From NCBI GenBank assembly GCA_905116865.2, contig CAJHNH020006667.1:636012-700011 (forward strand): a DNA stretch of 64,000 bases, given 5' to 3'. Below are positions 1-9,769 of this stretch, in pieces; the first letter of the stretch is position 1, and each line of letters begins with the position of its first letter. Both the position numbers and the translations under genes were made by a program. The stretch comes from Candidula unifasciata (lineage: Eukaryota > Mollusca > Gastropoda > Stylommatophora > Geomitridae). The notes under the pieces are model-generated. The model saw only the letters and a program-made list of their open reading frames with translations. It made no database searches and was not told where the DNA came from.

Positions 1-19
1 GGCTTTAGAATCACCACCT

Positions 20-560
20 TACAAAACACACTTGGGAAGGTCTTGGAGAAGATAGTTGCTGTAAAGCTACAAGCTTTTTTGGAAAGGAGGAAGCTTCTCC
101 AAAGAGGTCTGGGAAGCTACAGGCCAGGAAAGGACACTTTGGCAAATGCGGCCACTTTTGCTTTTAACGTCTATGAAGGGTTCCAGAACAGACAGGAAAC
201 TATGGCGGTAGCATTGGATCTCGAGTATGCTTATAACAGAGTGAGATACGACATCTTAATGACTGCACTGAGGGAGAAGGAGGTCAGTCCATGGCTGGGG
301 AATTGGGTTGCAGCTGTCCTGTAATCACGTCGGGTTACTGTCCGACTGGGCTCATGGACCTGGGAACCATGCACTTTGGCCCCAGCACTGCCACAAGGAT
401 CCACTATCACGCCTGTGCTTTTAAACGTGTTTACGAGCAAGATCGCAAGCCTAGAAGCACAAGGAGTTAGAAGGATACTGACTTTTGCGGATGATATACT
501 TGCATATAGGAAGGGGGAAGAGAGGGAACAAACAGCCGGGAGCTACAAGCGACAGTAGAC
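20..560 (+). mobile_element. Non-LTR retrotransposon reverse transcriptase fragment (copy 1, decayed)
   Basis: Translation from about base 43 gives a finger/palm RT segment with SYRPGKDT, then motif A in VALDLEYAYNRV. After a frame change near 330-376, motif B appears as LPQGS and motif C as FADDILAY (about 478-507). This motif order is typical of LINE RTs of the Jockey/R1/CR1 type. The upstream part lies outside the window. A stop and at least one frameshift separate motifs A and B, so it is a pseudogene. A close relative lies in the same orientation at 29345-30780 and continues into RNase H. It is cut off at about 587 by a SINE-A copy. Confidence 0.85.
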
Positions 561-587
561 AAAGTGACTGAGTGGTGTACATAAATA

Positions 588-805
588 AGAACTCCCTAGC
601 GGAGCTGGACTTTTTAAAAAAAAAATGGACTTTGGCTCCCAGGTCGACCAAGCCTTGAGTGGGTACCGGCTGGAGTCCCGAAAAGTAGAGGCGGCTAGCG
701 TGACATCACCCATCTTTGTGCAGATTGGTCTTAAAAAAATATTGGTCTAGCCTTATATGCTCTAAAGGCGTGGAAAAGGGTCCTTTATTCTTACTTTAGT
801 GGGGC
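588..805 (+). repeat. SINE-A copy, 5'-truncated
   Basis: This matches the body of the full copy at 61712-61990: the 'ggctcccaggtcgacc' and 'gtgggtacc' blocks, 'catcacccatctttgtg', 'attggtct', 'ggcgtggaaaagggtcc' and a CTTTA-like tail. The tRNA-like head is missing; only 'cggagctggactttt' remains. It abuts the RT fragment to its left. SINE-A is the commonest SINE in the window. Confidence 0.8.
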
Positions 806-1044
806 TTCATAACCCTCTTACACATTGTCTATGTCAGCTCAGCTAGATTTGTGTTTTTGTATTTGAAATGTTTAGGATAATTTAACACAAAGTCGCGTTG
901 CGCAATGACCAGCCTTTATGTCTACCAATTCTTTAGTCGTGTGTCCTAATGTTGTCCCTTAGAGGCGGCCACTGATTATTTCCCCCAGTATACTCCAGAC
1001 TGTCAGTTGCGCTGCGTCTTAGTGTCAGACGCAATTATTTTGTT

Positions 1045-1245
1045 TTGTTTTTAAGGTCCCACATTGGGTGAACCCGGGGGGGGGGGGGGGGGGGGCTAAT
1101 AAAACCCAGCCTATAGGTTGAGCTGATTTTCTGGGACCTATCCCCGGGTGTTCTCATCCGAATTGTGGTACTTTGTATCACCGCGTGCTTATCGCTCGGT
1201 ATGATGTCCTCGTGGGATTGGACGTCATCATCATCATCAAGACTG
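1045..1245 (-). repeat. Repeat family C copy with internal G tract
   Basis: Read on the minus strand it carries the family-C blocks: 'gatgtcc' end, 'gcgataagcacgcggtgata', 'ccacaattcggatgagaacacc', 'aggtcccagaaa' and the terminal 'attgcgtc'. A run of more than 20 G (1076-1095) replaces the part that forms the hairpin in other copies. The 240 bases between this copy and the SINE on its left show nothing recognisable. Confidence 0.7.
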
Positions 1246-1480
1246 CCAGGTCAAATCCAAAGTATAACTACTATTAGGTAGTTGAAGTAAAAGGAATATA
1301 GCTCACAATTATACGCGGTATGCCGATTGGTCTAAAATCACAGCGATAACATCGTGGTACCCATAATACATTATCTCAGGAAAATGAGTCTGTTGATTGT
1401 CTTTAAAGGTTAGGCAACAGTTATTTTTCACCATTGTCCGAAATGACTCGATGTATGATTAACTTACTATTCAAGAAGCA

Positions 1481-1580
1481 AGATGGCGAGGACACACAAC
1501 ATGTTCTTAATTTCTATGTTTTCCAATGTAAGATGGCGAGGATACACAACATGTTCTTAATTTCTATGTTTTCTAATGTG
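1481..1580. repeat. 50-bp tandem duplication
   Basis: Two head-to-tail 50-bp units start with 'agatggcgaggacacacaac' and its variant. They differ at about three positions (C/T in the third group, C/T and A/G near the end). This is a simple local duplication without coding content. Confidence 0.95.
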
Positions 1581-2510
1581 ATCCACACCTTGAAAGCCAG
1601 GTCAGCATGAACCAATGGCCGTCGACCTCTAATCAATTAACCTCCATTGGAAGATAAACAGCCAACCACATTTCTTCACCTGAAATCTGCGGCATTGAAC
1701 AGGGTTAATCCTAGAAAAAAAGTGCTTTACTTGTCTCATCTCTCCCGTGTACTGAGAATTGTCTGTGCTTGGGTTATTTATTAACGACAAATATAGAGCG
1801 GTCTATATCCTAAAAATGTTCACATAAAGGTGATTTTATTTACATTATTATATTACATTCCAGACTGTTCTTGTCAAGTCTGACACAGAAACATAAACTC
1901 AAGACCAGTTGTTTTTTTTGTCTTTTTATAATAATAATGTGATAAACTAAGCAGATCTGCTCATGTTTAAGGAAATTTGTTTTCATCTGTCTTAAAATCT
2001 GGTTATTTCTCAATCGGCAGACATCTTAAATCAGGTAACTGGGACAACGATAAATTGTATTATAATCAAGTAAGCAATGACTGAGACTGAAATATGGATA
2101 CAATCTTCACTGCAGACCTCACGCACAGACTTCCAGCATAATTTGGAGGACTAAGTATGTCAGATTGTTTAGCTTAGAAGTTATTTTTGTTTCTGACACC
2201 GCTTTGCTAATGCAGTTTCCTCATATAGACGAAAGTCTACGATTTCGTTGCATTAGTTATTAAATTAAGTGCTAGGTGCAGCACTGTGAGTTTTGTTTTT
2301 TACGCGGAATGACTTTCATTTGTGCAGTGGTTAAGTCGTAGTATTTAATATGGCTGGTAGCCGGTTTACGTGTGGGCTAGTGACATACTGTACGCAATAA
2401 TTTGGGTTGTGTAGAGCTAACTTATCTGACCTGAATACTTCCATCAAAGATGTAAAGCATTCCTGATGACCACTGTTGATTCTGGCGATGTAGAAACTGC
2501 CTTATTCATT
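1581..2510. other. No recognisable gene or repeat
   Basis: AT-rich sequence with short T tracts. I see no coding frame with a protein signature, no SINE head and no tandem array. The next recognisable feature is the LINE terminus to the right. Confidence 0.5.
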
Positions 2511-2511
2511 T

Positions 2512-2770
2512 TTTTTAGTGTATGCGAATATCTGTGTATCAGATACAAAGTGCGGCACTATATTGGACTCATTGGGAGAAGAGAAGAATAGGGAATCACC
2601 AGACTGACTGGGAAAATGAGGATATCCAAGAAAGGCGAACGTTGATGAGAGAGACCAAAGGTACTGGACTAAATTACATTCATGTGACCGCACAGAATAG
2701 AGCAGTTTGGAAAAATATGCTTCATGCGGTATGTGACACATAAATGACACAAGAGGATAATAAATACCAT
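2512..2770 (+). mobile_element. LINE 3'-terminal ORF fragment (RTE/L2-like C-terminus)
   Basis: A 73-codon frame (2522-2743) reads ALYWTHWEKRRIGNHQTDWEN, then TAQNRAVWKNMLHAVCDT and stop. This follows the C-terminal pattern of RTE/CR1-type LINE ORFs: a 'W-x-P-x-GKRRxGRPKxTW' block, then 'AQDRxxWRxxVxALC'. Only the last ~75 residues are present. A short 'gaggataataaatacc' AT-rich tail follows the stop. The match is by pattern only. Confidence 0.55.
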
Positions 2771-2844
2771 CACCACTCTATTTTTCCGTTTCTACATCAC
2801 ATATAGCTTGCAGCCGATAAACTACCGTGTGAGGGCTTTGAGTT

Positions 2845-3030
2845 TAAGTAAGTTTGACCCCACCAGGACATCGCACAGAGCGGTAATCACCCGGTGACAC
2901 AAAATGCCACCATGCGGATGACGATCACCTGTGGAGAGGTCCTAGAAACCGCGATCAATAGTTAGGTTATATTAGGGCCCCCGGCAACAGCCGGGGTGGG
3001 GCTTCAAAATAAGTAAAAATTGTATCCACA
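2845..3030 (+). repeat. Repeat family C copy with perfect 7-bp hairpin
   Basis: This copy runs from 'ccccaccaggacatcgca' through 'acccggtgacacaaaatgcc', 'gtggagaggtcct' and 'aggttatattagggccc' to 'ggggcttcaaaataag' and 'aaattg'. A hairpin with stem CCCCGGC/GCCGGGG and loop AACA lies at 2979-2996. The unit is about 185 bp and non-coding. Other copies are at 1045, 3430, 45092, 54905, 55525, 63265 and 63545. Confidence 0.85.
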
Positions 3031-3423
3031 AGAGGACGACTATATTAGCTACTTTAAGTGGTTGGAAGGTCTAAATATAAGTGGTACCTGTATGCCCAGT
3101 TTGTGTCCCTCTGAAAAAAAAAAAAAAAAAACTACTTCTTTCGTGTTGTGCAATTTTTTTTTTTTTTTAATTGGATGAATCCAGTAGTCGTGTCTGTCCA
3201 GTCCAGAACTTCTGGTCACTCTCGTCGTAAAGTTAGTTCGTTACCTTGGGTTCCTTTGTTTCTTTACTCTATAATCAAATGCATGCTTAACCGGCAAGGC
3301 TAACCTGGTTAGGAAATGCTTGCGGAAGTGGGATGTGTCAGCCGAAAGGAGCAAATTATCACAGCCATGCTATAAAAAGGCACAATACAAATACATCTTA
3401 GCCTAATATAAATACTATATTTT
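3031..3423. other. Unclassified spacer with A and T homopolymers
   Basis: An A run (about 3114-3130) and a T run (about 3150-3168) lie in otherwise unrecognised sequence. I see no gene. Confidence 0.5.
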
Positions 3424-3449
3424 AATTACGTCCTTTTAAGGACGTAATT
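3424..3449. repeat. 26-bp near-perfect palindrome
   Basis: Twelve-base arms 'aattacgtcctt' and 'aaggacgtaatt' flank a 2-base centre. The right arm is the terminal sequence of the minus-strand family-C copy that follows. The structure may therefore be two family-C tips meeting, or a tip inserted next to a complementary target. Confidence 0.9.
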
Positions 3450-3625
3450 TTTTTTTATTTGAAGCCACACTCTGGCTTTTGCCAGGGGCCGCAATATAGG
3501 CAGGCCATCAATATGGCCAATTGTCTTAACGCGGTTTCTGGGACCTCTCCACGGTGATCCTAATCCGCATGGTGGCACTTTGTGTCATCTGGTGTTTATC
3601 GCTTGTGTGATGTCTTGGTGGGGTA
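3436..3625 (-). repeat. Repeat family C copy
   Basis: On the minus strand it shows 'ggtggggtag' complement ends, 'gataaacaccagatgacacaaagtgccaccatgcgg', 'gtggagaggtcccagaaaccgcg', and a hairpin 'ctctggc-tttt-gccaggg' (3470-3487, one mismatch). The stem sequence differs from that at 2979 while pairing is largely kept. Confidence 0.85.
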
Positions 3626-3663
3626 GAAAGTCAGTCAGTCAATTACATCTTCAGATCAACGCA

Positions 3664-3795
3664 GAAGAAAAAGAAGAAGAAGAAGAAGAAGAAGAAGAAG
3701 AAGAAGAAGAAGAAGAAGAAGAAGAAGAAGAAGAAGAAGAAGAAGAAGAAGAAGAAGAAGAAGAAGAAGAAGAAGAAGAAGAAGAAGAAGAAGAA

Positions 3796-3827
<32 letters not shown>

Positions 3828-3993
3828 AGTGGAAGCAGTAGTACTGTTTGTATTGGTGGTAGCAGCGGTAGTAGTGGTAGTAGTCGTCTTAGTAGTGGTA
3901 GTAGTAGTGGTAATAGTGGTGATAATGATGATAGATGTGGTAGTAGTAGTAGTGCTTGTAGTAGTAGTGATAGTGGTGGTGGTGGTAGTGCGT
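3664..3993. repeat. (GAA)n array followed by imperfect (GTA/GTG)n array
   Basis: About 165 bp of nearly pure GAA repeats (3664-3830) pass into a degenerate GTA/GTG trinucleotide tract (3836-3993). The long frames here encode only poly-Glu, poly-Val or poly-Ser and are repeat artefacts, not genes. Confidence 0.97.
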
Positions 3994-4185
3994 GCTTGAT
4001 TCATATATCTGGACAAATGAAGATGGAGTGCCACTGCCTGTAAGGCAAGGAAACAGCAGCTTATTTATAAGAAAGCATATCTCTAAAATACATGTGCATG
4101 AAACTTTCAAGTTTTGGAAAGAAACTCAATTCCAGAAGTTGATAAACAACTACAATTTTTCGCCGGAGTTTATGGCTTATGAAGA
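3994..4185 (+). repeat. Repeat family G copy (diverged)
   Basis: It aligns by eye with 46940-47115 and 4980-5135: 'aaagcatatctctaaaata' corresponds to 'tgaatcagatctgtaaacg', followed by 'aagttttggaaagaaact', 'ccagaagttgataaacaac' and 'ttttcgccgg'. It is non-coding and its class is unknown. Confidence 0.55.
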
Positions 4186-4369
4186 AGTAAATTTTATTAG
4201 ACTAAAATAATGAGGTAATTTCCACTGTTTGAATTAGGGTAACAATATTATTATCATTAGTGTTTGTCTGTGAAGTTTGTGTTGAAAAAATTCATGCGCC
4301 GTCTTCGCAATGAAAGTTGGCTTGCTTGAAAATATTACGTGGTGAGATCCTACTCTATTCCACAGTGGA

Positions 4370-4460
4370 ACTCTATTACTATTGTCCGAAAATCACGAAA
4401 AGATGTTCTGTTCAAGTCCACCGTGGGAATCGAACCCGAGTTCTTGATAAAGTTTTGCTT
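4370..4460 (-). repeat. Possible tRNA-like SINE head
   Basis: The minus strand holds a B-box-like 'gggttcgattcccacggtgg' before the T-rich stretch. No convincing A box or full clover-leaf is visible, so this is a SINE remnant at best. Confidence 0.3.
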
Positions 4461-4484
4461 TGGGTTTGTTTTTTTTACAAGAAA

Positions 4485-4568
4485 CCATATACTATAGGAG
4501 GTCAGCTGAGGTAGTATGTTCCTTTTCCATATACTATTGGAGGTCAGCTGAGGTAGTATGATCCTTTT
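4485..4568. repeat. 42-bp tandem duplication
   Basis: Two units start with 'ccatatactataggaggtca' and its variant and differ at very few bases. A T homopolymer of nearly 40 bases (about 4597-4635) follows shortly after. Confidence 0.9.
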
Positions 4569-4593
4569 CCTTTCCTGTCGTCCTTCCTTTTCT

Positions 4594-4636
<43 letters not shown>

Positions 4637-4889
4637 TTTTTGGTTGGAAAATAATATTATCTAGTGTCAATTTGTCGAGGCTACGTCTACAGAGAAGCTC
4701 AGTGGTGGGAAAATATGATGCCTGTCTCTGCAGGGGTTAAACCCGATCATTGTCTAGACAGTTAAGCGCATTAACGGCTGTGTCACCACCAGTTCTCGGC
4801 ACAGTTAGGATACGTAATAACATATATCTTAGATTTCGTTCAAACAAAAATAGCACACTAACCTTCTCACACTTTTCAACAGTTCTCCC

Positions 4890-5140
4890 TCTCTGGGTTC
4901 CAGGGCCCGATTATGGGGAAAACAAGAATAGACCCTAGGCCATCCCAAGCATGTCGTAGGAGTAGACCAGTTAGGGGCATTGTTTGAAGTCGTACATGTA
5001 CCTGATATTCAAGGAACAAAGAGTCTGCGTACAGATAAGCCAGATGTCTGAAACGGATGTGCACACAACATTTAGGTTCTGGAATAAGACTAAAGTCCGG
5101 AGGTGGGCGAACACCCATAACTTTCCGCCAGGGAAAGAGG
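4890..5140 (+). repeat. Repeat family G copy
   Basis: It contains 'cagggcccgattatgggg', 'aaaacaagaatagaccct', 'tttgaagtcgtacatg', 'aaggaacaaagagtctgcgt', 'acaacatttaggttctgga', 'aagtccggaggtgggcgaac' and 'ctttccgccaggg'. The same blocks recur in the same order at 46855-47100, and partly at 28021-28150 and 3994-4185. No coding potential was seen. Confidence 0.7.
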
Positions 5141-5480
5141 AGAAAAAAAAAATTCTTAACCAGGATCGCCAACTCAAAATTTAGAATATAGGTCAATCAC
5201 ATTATATAAAACATCACATCTTAATAAAAAAAAATAGCCACAAGGAAACCTGTTGCTTCGTCACACTCATATCCTAATAAAGGCTTTACGTCAAGACCAT
5301 CACTATCGTCTGTTTATTGTGATCGATTTTGTAAAGCTAACACAAACTAATTGTTGTTTCTTACCAACTTTTTCTCTTCCCTATAATTTTCTACTTCTTA
5401 TAAAAACTCCACTGAAACCAGCACCATACATTTTGTCAGGAGACAAGTTCTTTTATTTATTTGGTGCCCGGCTCTCTTGG
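5141..5480. other. No recognisable gene
   Basis: AT-rich spacer with an A tract near 5228. Frames here carry no motif that I recognise. Confidence 0.5.
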
Positions 5481-5484
5481 CTAA

Positions 5485-5680
5485 ACCGGATTACGCGGTG
5501 ATCGGGTGACGAGCTCCTTGTGGTCCGGGTTCACTCCCGGGGGTAGGCAGAAAAGCCACATTTTCTCCCAGATTTACGGTATTTACAATGGAATCAAGGC
5601 CGAAAGATTGCGATATCCATAATACCGAGCCTAAGGGTTAACAACTCATGGCTTCTGGATACTAAAACAAACATATATTT
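5485..5680 (+). repeat. SINE-E copy (tRNA-like head)
   Basis: The head reads 'gcggtgatcgggtgacgag', then a B-box-like 'ggtccgggttcactcccggg'. The body includes 'gcagaaaagccacattt', 'gatttacggta', 'tggaatcaaggc' and 'gcgatatccataataccgag'. An inverted relative with the same blocks lies at 26440-26640. Confidence 0.75.
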
Positions 5681-6285
5681 GGTGATGCAGTTAAGTCCTT
5701 GTAACATCTGTTAGGTAGGGACAGTGCTGTTCTTATTCTCACTATTGACTCAAGAAGCTGCAGCTGTGTTCTATTTCTGGTTTTTGTGTTTACATGAAAG
5801 GATAGAGAACACCCTCTAAAAAATAGAATTACTAACTGGAATTACTAAACAAGTCAAAGGAAAAAGCGATAAGATCTTTAAATCACTCGAGTTGAAAAAT
5901 GGCCATCAAAAAGGGTTCAATGTCTGTTAAATGGGGTGCCTTACTTCCAGGCAACACAAGTTATGTTTCTGTATTGTTCTTTGATTGCATTGATGTTTTC
6001 TTTCGCAATGTTTATATTAATGACAGTTCTGCAAACAAAAGTCACGATGCGTTGCTTAAATTTACCATAGGGTCCAGTTTCTGACTACCACTGACATGTA
6101 TGTCTAACAGGAGGAAGATGTGTAAAATGGTGGAAAGCTTCTTCTAACGAAGCAACACATTTTACTTCTGCGTACTCTACTTCTTGCCGATGGTATGGAC
6201 TATCATTATGTTGTATAAACGCATCATACAGAAAGTCCAGCGGTTGTTGAGGCCGAAGTGCAGGCTTTGATTTTCGAGAATTCTC
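5681..6285. other. No recognisable gene
   Basis: Unclassified sequence. A 61-codon frame near 5899-6084 has no motif that I recognise and could arise by chance. Confidence 0.45.
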
Positions 6286-6287
6286 TA

Positions 6288-6458
6288 CAGGGAGATTCTG
6301 TCATTTACGCAGATACCTATATGATTCGTCTTATGAGAAGCTCTTGTGTTTTACTGCTCAGTTTCGAGAGAATAGTGAAGCACGATTCTGGTGCTGTCGC
6401 CTTGACCACAAGTAGTATAACAATGCAGGTCATGGCTGTGATCAAAGCAAAAACATGA
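6288..6458 (+). mobile_element. LINE RNase H domain fragment (N-terminal half)
   Basis: The frame includes VIYADT at the position of the RNase H 'IYTDGS' strand, and later KHDSGAVALTTSSITMQVMAV. The latter fits the 'HEDSGAYxxTTSSxTMEVEAV' region of LINE-encoded RNase H. The second acidic position is replaced (E to Q in TMQV), so the copy is likely dead. No RT is seen next to it. Confidence 0.6.
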
Positions 6459-6692
6459 CTGGTGAGTATGAATCTGCGACCAGGACCAGACTGCAAAATC
6501 AACATTTTAAAAGGAGTATGGCCAGACAAAAGGACTATACAGTAAGCAAAGGAAGAATAAGAGCTCAACACAGAACTGGTGTCCCGAGTCGCTACATGCT
6601 GCGGGACCTACTGAGGATATGATCTGAACACTTATGGACTGAACGGTTAGATTTGCAGTGAGGATCCTTGAGCCTCCAATCGCGGTCTCTCT

Positions 6693-6712
6693 CCCCCCCC
6701 CCCCCCCCCCCC
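6693..6712. repeat. Poly-C tract
   Basis: About 20 C in a row; the complementary strand is a potential G-quadruplex former. Confidence 0.9.
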
Positions 6713-7016
6713 GACTCCCCACCTTGAGAGTCAGTTTGGCTTGTCTTCGCTTACAACGCAGGTATTGCAGTCCGTTCGTTTTTTGTTTTGTTTTTGAAAT
6801 CCCAATTTGTATTGAAATTTCTCCACTGATCCAAACAGATACAAATCTCCTGGAAAGCCCAGTTTGTCATCGGCGGTGAATGTGTAAAATGTAAAACAGA
6901 ACTGCGATAGCCAGGTTTTGCATAAACAAATGCGTTTGTGCTAATATTTCCAGAAAAGTCGAAAACCCATAAAAATAGCTAGCTGTTTTGAAAAATGCAT
7001 TCTATTTCGAATGCGG

Positions 7017-7270
7017 ACCCCCCCCCCCCCCCCCCCCTTTTTTTTTTTCTCCCGCCTTCCTTCCTCACTTTTCTTTGTATCATCCTACTTCCTTTTTATT
7101 CTATGTTTTCCTCCTCCACCATTTCTTCTTCTTCTTCCTTCTCCCTTCTCCCTTCTCCCTTCTTCTTCTTCTTCTTCTTCTTCTTCTTCTTCTTCTTCTT
7201 CTTCTTCTTCTTCTTCTTCTTCTTCTTCTTCTTCTTCTTCTTCTTCTTCTTCTTCTTCTTCTTTCTTCTA
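7017..7270. repeat. C/T homopolymers and (CTT)n array
   Basis: A C run of about 20 bases passes into a T run, a pyrimidine-rich stretch with 'tctccctt' units, and then about 105 bp of (CTT)n (7162-7265). Poly-Phe, poly-Leu and poly-Ser frames here are artefacts. Confidence 0.95.
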
Positions 7271-7760
7271 ATTCTCTCCATCATCTTTTTCTTCTTTGTG
7301 TCCTGCGTCCCCCAAGGCACTATTGGTTCTCAATCACCTCGCGGCAACCATTCTATCCTTTAGTCGGTTCCGTGTGCAGCTCATGGCATATTTTCCCCGA
7401 CATTACATACCAGTATCTTTTAACTAACTTCTTCCCTTCTTATGTGTGTAAATTTTCTTTTTAAAATGCGTTTTCCCCCGGAACCTTATCGTTTCAGTGT
7501 AAGTACGCTAAACCTGTTATTGTCATGTTTTATGTGTCCTATCCAACGAATCCTAGTTTCTTCGCTTCTTTATTCACTCAAATAAGTTTAGCTGTCTCCT
7601 AAAACTTAGCTTTAGTGATTTTGCGATTTAACATAATTCCATCAATTGAGGACAGGCTTAAAAGACTGTTTCTCTTTATCACTCGGATGTTTGAAATACC
7701 GTTGCTAGCTGAGACGTTAACACAGTGAGGTTGTAACTTCCATCATTCCTAATATAGGAC
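7271..7760. other. No recognisable gene
   Basis: Unclassified sequence between the CTT array and the G-rich SINE. No coding signature was seen. Confidence 0.45.
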
Positions 7761-7764
7761 GCAT

Positions 7765-7985
7765 TATTTGGGGGGGGGGTGGGAGGGGGGGGGAGAACGG
7801 GGGGGGGGGGTTTAAAGCCCGACCCCGGTTTTTGTTAAGGACCCTAACTATAAAGTTTGTTTTGTCCCTAACAAGACCCAAAAAAAAAAAAAAAAGATGT
7901 CCATTACCTTACCCAGGATTTGAACCTGGGTCCTCCGCATAAGAGCCTAGGATGCTTAACCGTTAGGATAGCCGATATGACAACG
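7765..7985 (-). repeat. tRNA-derived SINE (SINE-F-like) with G-rich interior
   Basis: On the minus strand a tRNA-like head runs from 'ctatcctaacggttaagcat' through 'gcggaggacccaggttcaaa' to 'tcctgggtaaggta', with a clear B box. A T run and then a body interrupted by long C/G tracts (7770-7812 on +) follow. The head resembles the SINE-F heads at 41240-41330 and 25920-26000. Confidence 0.65.
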
Positions 7986-8634
7986 AAAACTATATATCCT
8001 TTTTCTTTCAAATTTACTTTTATTTCTCTGGCGAGCCATCCCCAGTTAATTGCATAGACATCTACTTATTAACTTTACGGTGGCAAGAACATCTGTAACG
8101 TAATTCTGGTTGTAATAGTGATATATATAATCCGTCTATTTGCGTACTATTGTATCTGTCATTCCAGTAATTCTCCAACAGATAATGACTTTCCGACACG
8201 AACCAGCTGAGATTTTTTGTCAGTTTATCACATCCAACATATTTCTTTCTCTCAGAATTCACTGATCATAGAATGCAAACCCGATCTATCTTGTTTTATA
8301 TTATGTTCTGTGTTTACTTTTTGTAAACTTTTCAAATCAAAGCGTTGGTCCTTTTTTTTTTTTTTTTTAACTCTAGAAACAAACTGACGTTGAAGGTAAT
8401 CTTTATTGGAAAAGTAAGAGGATTAAAAAAAAAGTGGAAGGAAATGTCTTATGGAACCAATTAAATCAAAACAAATAGCTATTGTCGAACGATTCCTACA
8501 CATAAGGCATTTATTCAAGGAAAATCAAAGGGATGAGAATTCGTTTTACGTATTTCAAACTAACTAAGCATAAAAATAGATAATATTATCTGTGCGGGTT
8601 CTGGGCCCTATTATTGCCTTTTTCAATCACACCT

Positions 8635-8635
<1 letters not shown>
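7986..8635. other. No recognisable gene
   Basis: AT-rich sequence with T and A homopolymers near 8350 and 8428. No protein motif or repeat family was recognised. Confidence 0.45.

Positions 8636-8692
<57 letters not shown>
8636..8692. repeat. (GTTA)n array at a LINE 3' end
   Basis: About 14 tandem GTTA units. They directly abut the 3' end of the minus-strand LINE fragment that follows, so on that strand they form a (TAAC)n tail. Confidence 0.95.
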
Positions 8693-8693
<1 letters not shown>

Positions 8694-9156
8694 GGGTTAT
8701 CATCATTGCACTCCGGACATGTCCATAGGTGCTCAGATCCTCCCCTCAGTATGAACCCCAACGTCCGATGGCTAATAGTACCAGTTCTATGTTGATTAAC
8801 AAGTCTTCTGACGTGTCCGGTGTGCGTCTCGTTTTTTGCTGTGCCGATCTTATTCCCAAGTCTGCCATTCTGGCGAGTGATGTGGATTCACTGCCACCAA
8901 AGTCCTCTATCCTTCCCATTTCTCTGAGGGAATTGATAATATCAGCATGATCCATAGGCCGACCGTCGGTAGTGATAGCGGATCCAGCCAACCTGTCAGC
9001 TCTTTCATTTCCATCGACGCCTGCGTGTCCCGGAACAAAAATAAAGGTGACTCCACGCACAGTGGACTTCTGAATTGATTCAAGCCATTGTCTTCGCACT
9101 AAACCTGCCTGAACCCTCTGGATCATACTCATTGAATCACTGAGTATACACACGCG
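8693..9156 (-). mobile_element. LINE RNase H C-terminal half and ORF end
   Basis: A 135-codon frame on the minus strand starts at LSDSMSMIQRVQ (third catalytic strand region). It continues with FVPGHAGVDGNERADRLAGSA, the hallmark of LINE-encoded RNase H. The frame then drifts. The usual C-terminus is visible as LRGGSEHLWTCPECNDDNP in another frame near 8700-8750, followed by the (TAAC)n tail. RT and the N-terminal half of RNase H are missing, consistent with 5' truncation. The same RNase H type appears at 25015-25440. Confidence 0.85.
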
Positions 9157-9224
9157 GGTGTATTTTTGTGGGGTTAGGGGGGAGTCGATCTATTACCTCC
9201 TGTAATGCATTTTATAAAAAGCTA

Positions 9225-9500
9225 TTACCTAGGACGAAAAGACACTTTTCCATACCTTCAAGGCGTATTGAGTAAATAGGGCTAGTCCATGTTATACACC
9301 AGTCGGCACTCATGGGTGATTTTGTCAACATTACGCTGGCCGTCTTTACTTCCCAGGACTTCACCTGGTTCCCATTTAATACTGCGTCGACCTGGCAGTC
9401 AAAGTCATTATTTAAAAACAAATGTCTGGATGCATCAGGAGGCCGAACCCGCGACTTTCAGATCGCCATTAATTAGAAGTTTGCTGAAATCGGATGAATC
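9225..9500 (-). repeat. SINE-A copy
   Basis: On the minus strand the order is B-box-like 'gtcgcgggttcggcctcctg', 'ctgccaggtcgacgcag', 'tgggaaccaggtgaagtcct', 'gggaagtaaagacggccagc', 'aaaatcacccatgagtgccg' and the 'tagcccta' block. This is the same order as in the copy at 61712. Confidence 0.8.
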
Positions 9501-9589
9501 GGGTGTTTAAGGCTGAAAAGCGCAGGTATATCAGCCTAGCGGTGAACACTAAAAAAAAGGTGCCAATTGCGAACGTGGGAGAAGGGAAA

Positions 9590-9645
9590 GAACCCCCGCC
9601 CCCACCCCCGCTCCCCCCCCCCTGCGCCCAACCCCCACCCCACTA
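9590..9645. repeat. C-rich tract
   Basis: C runs broken by single A, G or T bases; the minus strand is G-rich and could form quadruplexes. Confidence 0.85.
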
Positions 9646-9769
9646 TATCACAACCTCAAATATCACTTATACTTTATAATAATAATAAAATCACTTAAGC
9701 AGGCGGTGCACACAAGAAAACTGAGGCCACGAGGTGTCAGGCTAAGATAGCTCTGGTTCGCCATCTGGG

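Noticed and set aside
3580..4034. Acidic and poly-Val or poly-Ser proteins
   Set aside because: Simple-repeat translation over (GAA)n and (GTA)n, starting in a family-C copy.
8636..8692. Telomere-like repeat
   Set aside because: The unit is GTTA/TTAG, not TTAGGG or TTAGG, and it abuts a LINE 3' end.
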